25,267 nt of DNA from the NCBI GenBank assembly GCA_964454355.1, contig CAYVTA010000017.1:1-25267 (forward strand), in the 5' to 3' direction. The stretch comes from UBA1081 sp964454355 (GTDB lineage Bacteria > Bacillota > Clostridia > Oscillospirales > Acutalibacteraceae). Below are positions 22,941-25,267 of the stretch, piece after piece (position 1 is the first letter of the stretch; every line of letters starts with the position of its first letter). A model generated the notes under the pieces. That model saw only the letters and a program-made list of their open reading frames with translations. It had not been told where the DNA came from and ran no database searches. Made by a program: the position numbers and the translations under genes.

Positions 22941-25116
22941 TCTTTACCTCTGTAAAGTGAAGCTGTACACTTTCACCGTCACGGCGTATTTTTTCCGTAA
23001 GATTAATACCGGCATTCATAAGCAATGCACCTGAATAAACTTCCCCGTCAGCCTCATTCATATAAAGCTTGTTTCTGTCAAGACCTGCAAGCTTCAAGAC
23101 AAATCTTGCCTCACAGTCTGCACGCATAATAACAGCAGTTGCAAGTACTTCTGATTTATCGGGAGCAACAAAGCTCCATGCACACTTGTAAGAATCAAAA
23201 TACGGATCGATAAGACGATACAGATCGCCGTAATGAATAAGGTCATAATATTTATGATAATCAAGAACCTGTTTTCTGATAAGCTCTCTGTCCGCTTCAC
23301 CAAGTTTTGTGGGGTCGAGCTCATATCCGAAGGTTCCCCAAAGAGCTACATTGCCCTTTGTTGCATAACCTGTTCTCGAGCAAGCGGAAACATGTGCACC
23401 CATTGTTGAAGCAGGATAACACATAGATGTACCGAACTGAATAGTAAGTCTCTCAATCGGGTCGGTATTATCACTTGTCCATATTTGAGGAGAGTAATAG
23501 AGCATTCCGGCATCAAATCTTCCGCCGCCGCCTGAACAATTTTCAAGAAGCATATCAGGAAAAGCTTTTGTCAAACGATCCATAAGGTCATATGTACCGA
23601 GAACAAAACGATGGAAAAACTCTTTCTGTCTTTCGGGAGGAAGGAGTGCTGAACCCGCTTCAGAGATATTACGGTTAAAATCCCACTTAAGATAATCAAC
23701 CTTGTTCTTTGAGAGAACCTCATACATCTGATTGAAAATATTATCTCTTACATCTTCTCTTGAAACGTCAATAACATATTGATGTCTTCCGATAGAAGGC
23801 TCTCTTCCTGCAACATGAACAAGCCAATCGGGATGAGCTCTGAAAAGTTCAGAATCAGGAGAAATCATTTCAGGCTCGTACCAAATACCGAATTTCATGC
23901 CGAGAGCGTTTACTCTGTCAATAAGCACACCAAGGCCTCCGAGCAATTTCTCTTCGTTTACGAACCAGTCGCCCAAAGAATTTGTATCATCATTACGATT
24001 ACCGAACCAACCGTCATCCATAACCAGCATATCAATACCAAATTCTTTTGCATGAGATGCAAATTCAACAAGCTTATCAGTATCGAAATCAAAATATGCG
24101 GCTTCCCAGCTATTGATAAGAAGAGGACGCTTTTCATATTTATATTTTCCTCTTACGAGATTGTTCATATAAAGTCTGTGGAAAATACGGCTCATCTCTC
24201 CTACACCCTTATCGGTGAAAACCATAACAGCTTCAGGAGATTGAAAGCTTGCGTCGGGATCAAGATGCCAGCAGAAATCTGTCGGATTGATACCCATTAT
24301 GACACGGGTGGTTGCAGAGAAATCGCACTCTGCTGAAAACTCAAAATTGCCGCTGTAAACAAGATTAAAGCCGTATACATCGCCATATTCCTCACCTGCG
24401 GAACGACTGACAAGAGCCGCAAAAGGATTTTGCTGATGGCTGGAAGAGCCTCTTTTGCTTGCAATACCCTGAATACCGTGAGCCAATCTTCTCTGTTCAC
24501 GGGTTCTCTCCTTGTTGTGTCTTCCGTAAAGAGTAACAAGGTCATAGTTCATTGAAGGCAGATCAAGACACATACTGAATACTCTTTCAATATCGAAAGC
24601 TGTGTCGCTTCCGTTCTTGACATTCACACTTCTGGTAATAACATCAAGCTCATTAAAAGCTGTATAATAAAGAGTTACAACAGCACCTGTCACTTTGTCT
24701 TGAGTAAGAATTTCAAGTGTATCTGCTTCATCCTCATTGTTAACATATACATGAGGCAAAGGAGATATATCGGGCTTGCCTTTATAAATTTTATGGCTTA
24801 TATATCTTATATCCGTAACGGAGTTACCGTTGGAATTTCTGATTGCAAGAGCAGATATTCTCATGTCACCGCTACCGTTACAGCCATACTCCATAGGTGC
24901 AACATCACTTGAAAATTCTTCATTCGGAATATGAGGATTTGCAGGGCTGAAGGAAGCATATTTAGGTCTTTTTGCATTCGCCCAAAGGTTGCAGTCAGGC
25001 AGATATGCACCGTAATAAAGATTGAGAAGGTATCCTTCATCAAAAATGCCTATCACATAACTGGAATTTTTTGTGTCCAGCTTTAATATTTTTTTATTTT
25101 CATCAAACGAAATCAT
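22933..25116 (-). CDS. Alpha-galactosidase, glycoside hydrolase family 36
   Basis: A 727-residue enzyme. An N-terminal beta-sandwich (about 1-320) precedes a TIM barrel (about 325-620) and a small C-terminal beta domain. Catalytic residues fit GH36: nucleophile D479 in LKWDFNR and acid/base D549 in WTSDNTD. The substrate-binding MDDGWFG (366-372), WYEPEM (412-417) and CSGGGGRFD (527-535) are intact. It should release terminal alpha-galactose from melibiose, raffinose or stachyose. It has no signal peptide, so it acts inside the cell on imported sugar. The start is ATG 25116 with GGAGGG 6 nt upstream; a frame extending to 25185 lacks a ribosome site. It is the first gene of a unit with the acyltransferase. 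Confidence 0.96.
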   Translation of the reverse strand: MISFDENKKILKLDTKNSSYVIGIFDEGYLLNLYYGAYLPDCNLWANAKRPKYASFSPANPHIPNEEFSSDVAPMEYGCNGSGDMRISALAIRNSNGNSVTDIRYISHKIYKGKPDISPLPHVYVNNEDEADTLEILTQDKVTGAVVTLYYTAFNELDVITRSVNVKNGSDTAFDIERVFSMCLDLPSMNYDLVTLYGRHNKERTREQRRLAHGIQGIASKRGSSSHQQNPFAALVSRSAGEEYGDVYGFNLVYSGNFEFSAECDFSATTRVIMGINPTDFCWHLDPDASFQSPEAVMVFTDKGVGEMSRIFHRLYMNNLVRGKYKYEKRPLLINSWEAAYFDFDTDKLVEFASHAKEFGIDMLVMDDGWFGNRNDDTNSLGDWFVNEEKLLGGLGVLIDRVNALGMKFGIWYEPEMISPDSELFRAHPDWLVHVAGREPSIGRHQYVIDVSREDVRDNIFNQMYEVLSKNKVDYLKWDFNRNISEAGSALLPPERQKEFFHRFVLGTYDLMDRLTKAFPDMLLENCSGGGGRFDAGMLYYSPQIWTSDNTDPIERLTIQFGTSMCYPASTMGAHVSACSRTGYATKGNVALWGTFGYELDPTKLGEADRELIRKQVLDYHKYYDLIHYGDLYRLIDPYFDSYKCAWSFVAPDKSEVLATAVIMRADCEARFVLKLAGLDRNKLYMNEADGEVYSGALLMNAGINLTEKIRRDGESVQLHFTEVKNG

Positions 25117-25147
25117 ATTTTTCCCTCCGAAAAATTTATACAAACAT

Positions 25148-25176
25148 ATATTAACAGAAAAAACAAATAAATACAA
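25148..25176 (-). promoter_or_regulatory. Weak candidate promoter of the alpha-galactosidase unit
   Basis: On the - strand TTGTAT (25171-25176), 17-nt spacer, TAATAT (25148-25153) with TGT upstream. This is a poor match to consensus, compatible with an activator-dependent promoter. Nothing else is recognisable in 25117-25267. Confidence 0.3.
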
Positions 25177-25267
25177 TACAGACAATGATTTATCTGCACT
25201 AAATTATTGCGGAGCAGAATGTATTAAAATATCTTATATGAGACAACAAATTAAATGCAGGAGATGC

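Noticed and set aside
25117..25185. 23-codon extension of the alpha-galactosidase with a hydrophobic N-terminus resembling a signal
   Set aside because: It has no ribosome site, while GGAGGG sits 6 nt before the internal ATG; GH36 enzymes of this size are cytoplasmic.

Overview
The window looks like the chromosome of an AT-leaning Gram-positive anaerobe of the class Clostridia, most likely a gut or rumen Ruminococcaceae/Oscillospiraceae relative. Support for this: a ctsR-mcsA-mcsB-clpC stress operon with textbook CtsR boxes, strong GGAGG-type ribosome sites, dockerin-type repeats of the 'SDARKxLRVAAKL' kind common in that group, secreted proteins built from InlB-type and GH..C..CxxC repeats, and MFS/GPH sugar porters beside a GH36 alpha-galactosidase. 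The assignment is inferred from families only; no rRNA or tRNA gene was seen.

Layout, left to right. (1) 1-439: two perfect 131-bp tandem repeats plus a decayed third copy. Each perfect copy holds an extended -10 box and four small hairpins. They lie in front of a radical SAM/SPASM-like enzyme gene (+ strand). (2) 1899-6601 (- strand): a tightly packed run prfA > Sua5-CoaE fusion > lytic transglycosylase > M18 aminopeptidase, with gaps of about 0-20 nt. (3) 6602-6853: a divergent promoter region with a sigma-A promoter bracketed by two perfect CtsR operators. (4) 6857-11370 (+ strand): ctsR, mcsA, mcsB and clpC, closed by a bidirectional terminator shared with the converging gene. (5) 11416-20711 (- strand): a 1287-residue secreted repeat protein, two MFS carriers and a secreted dockerin-bearing protein. 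Each has its own recognisable promoter, and most have a terminator. (6) 20827-25116 (- strand): argG, then a two-gene unit in which a GH36 alpha-galactosidase overlaps a DUF1624-type membrane acyltransferase by 8 bp.

How the genes work together. The ctsR operon is a self-regulating protein quality-control module (repressor, arginine kinase and its activator, AAA+ unfoldase). The prfA run mixes translation termination, t6A tRNA modification, CoA synthesis, wall turnover and peptide trimming. The right half suggests alpha-galactoside/oligosaccharide use (two carriers and a cytoplasmic GH36) and cell-surface display, although the genes appear to be transcribed separately.

The most unusual items are the tandem four-hairpin repeat, the Sua5-CoaE fusion, the 1287-aa protein with a nine-unit cysteine repeat array and a Cys-rich/amphipathic C-terminal tail in place of a normal wall anchor, the N-terminal rather than C-terminal dockerin pair, and the roughly 110-residue insertion in one MFS carrier. 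I found no CRISPR array, insertion sequence, phage gene or classical defence system.
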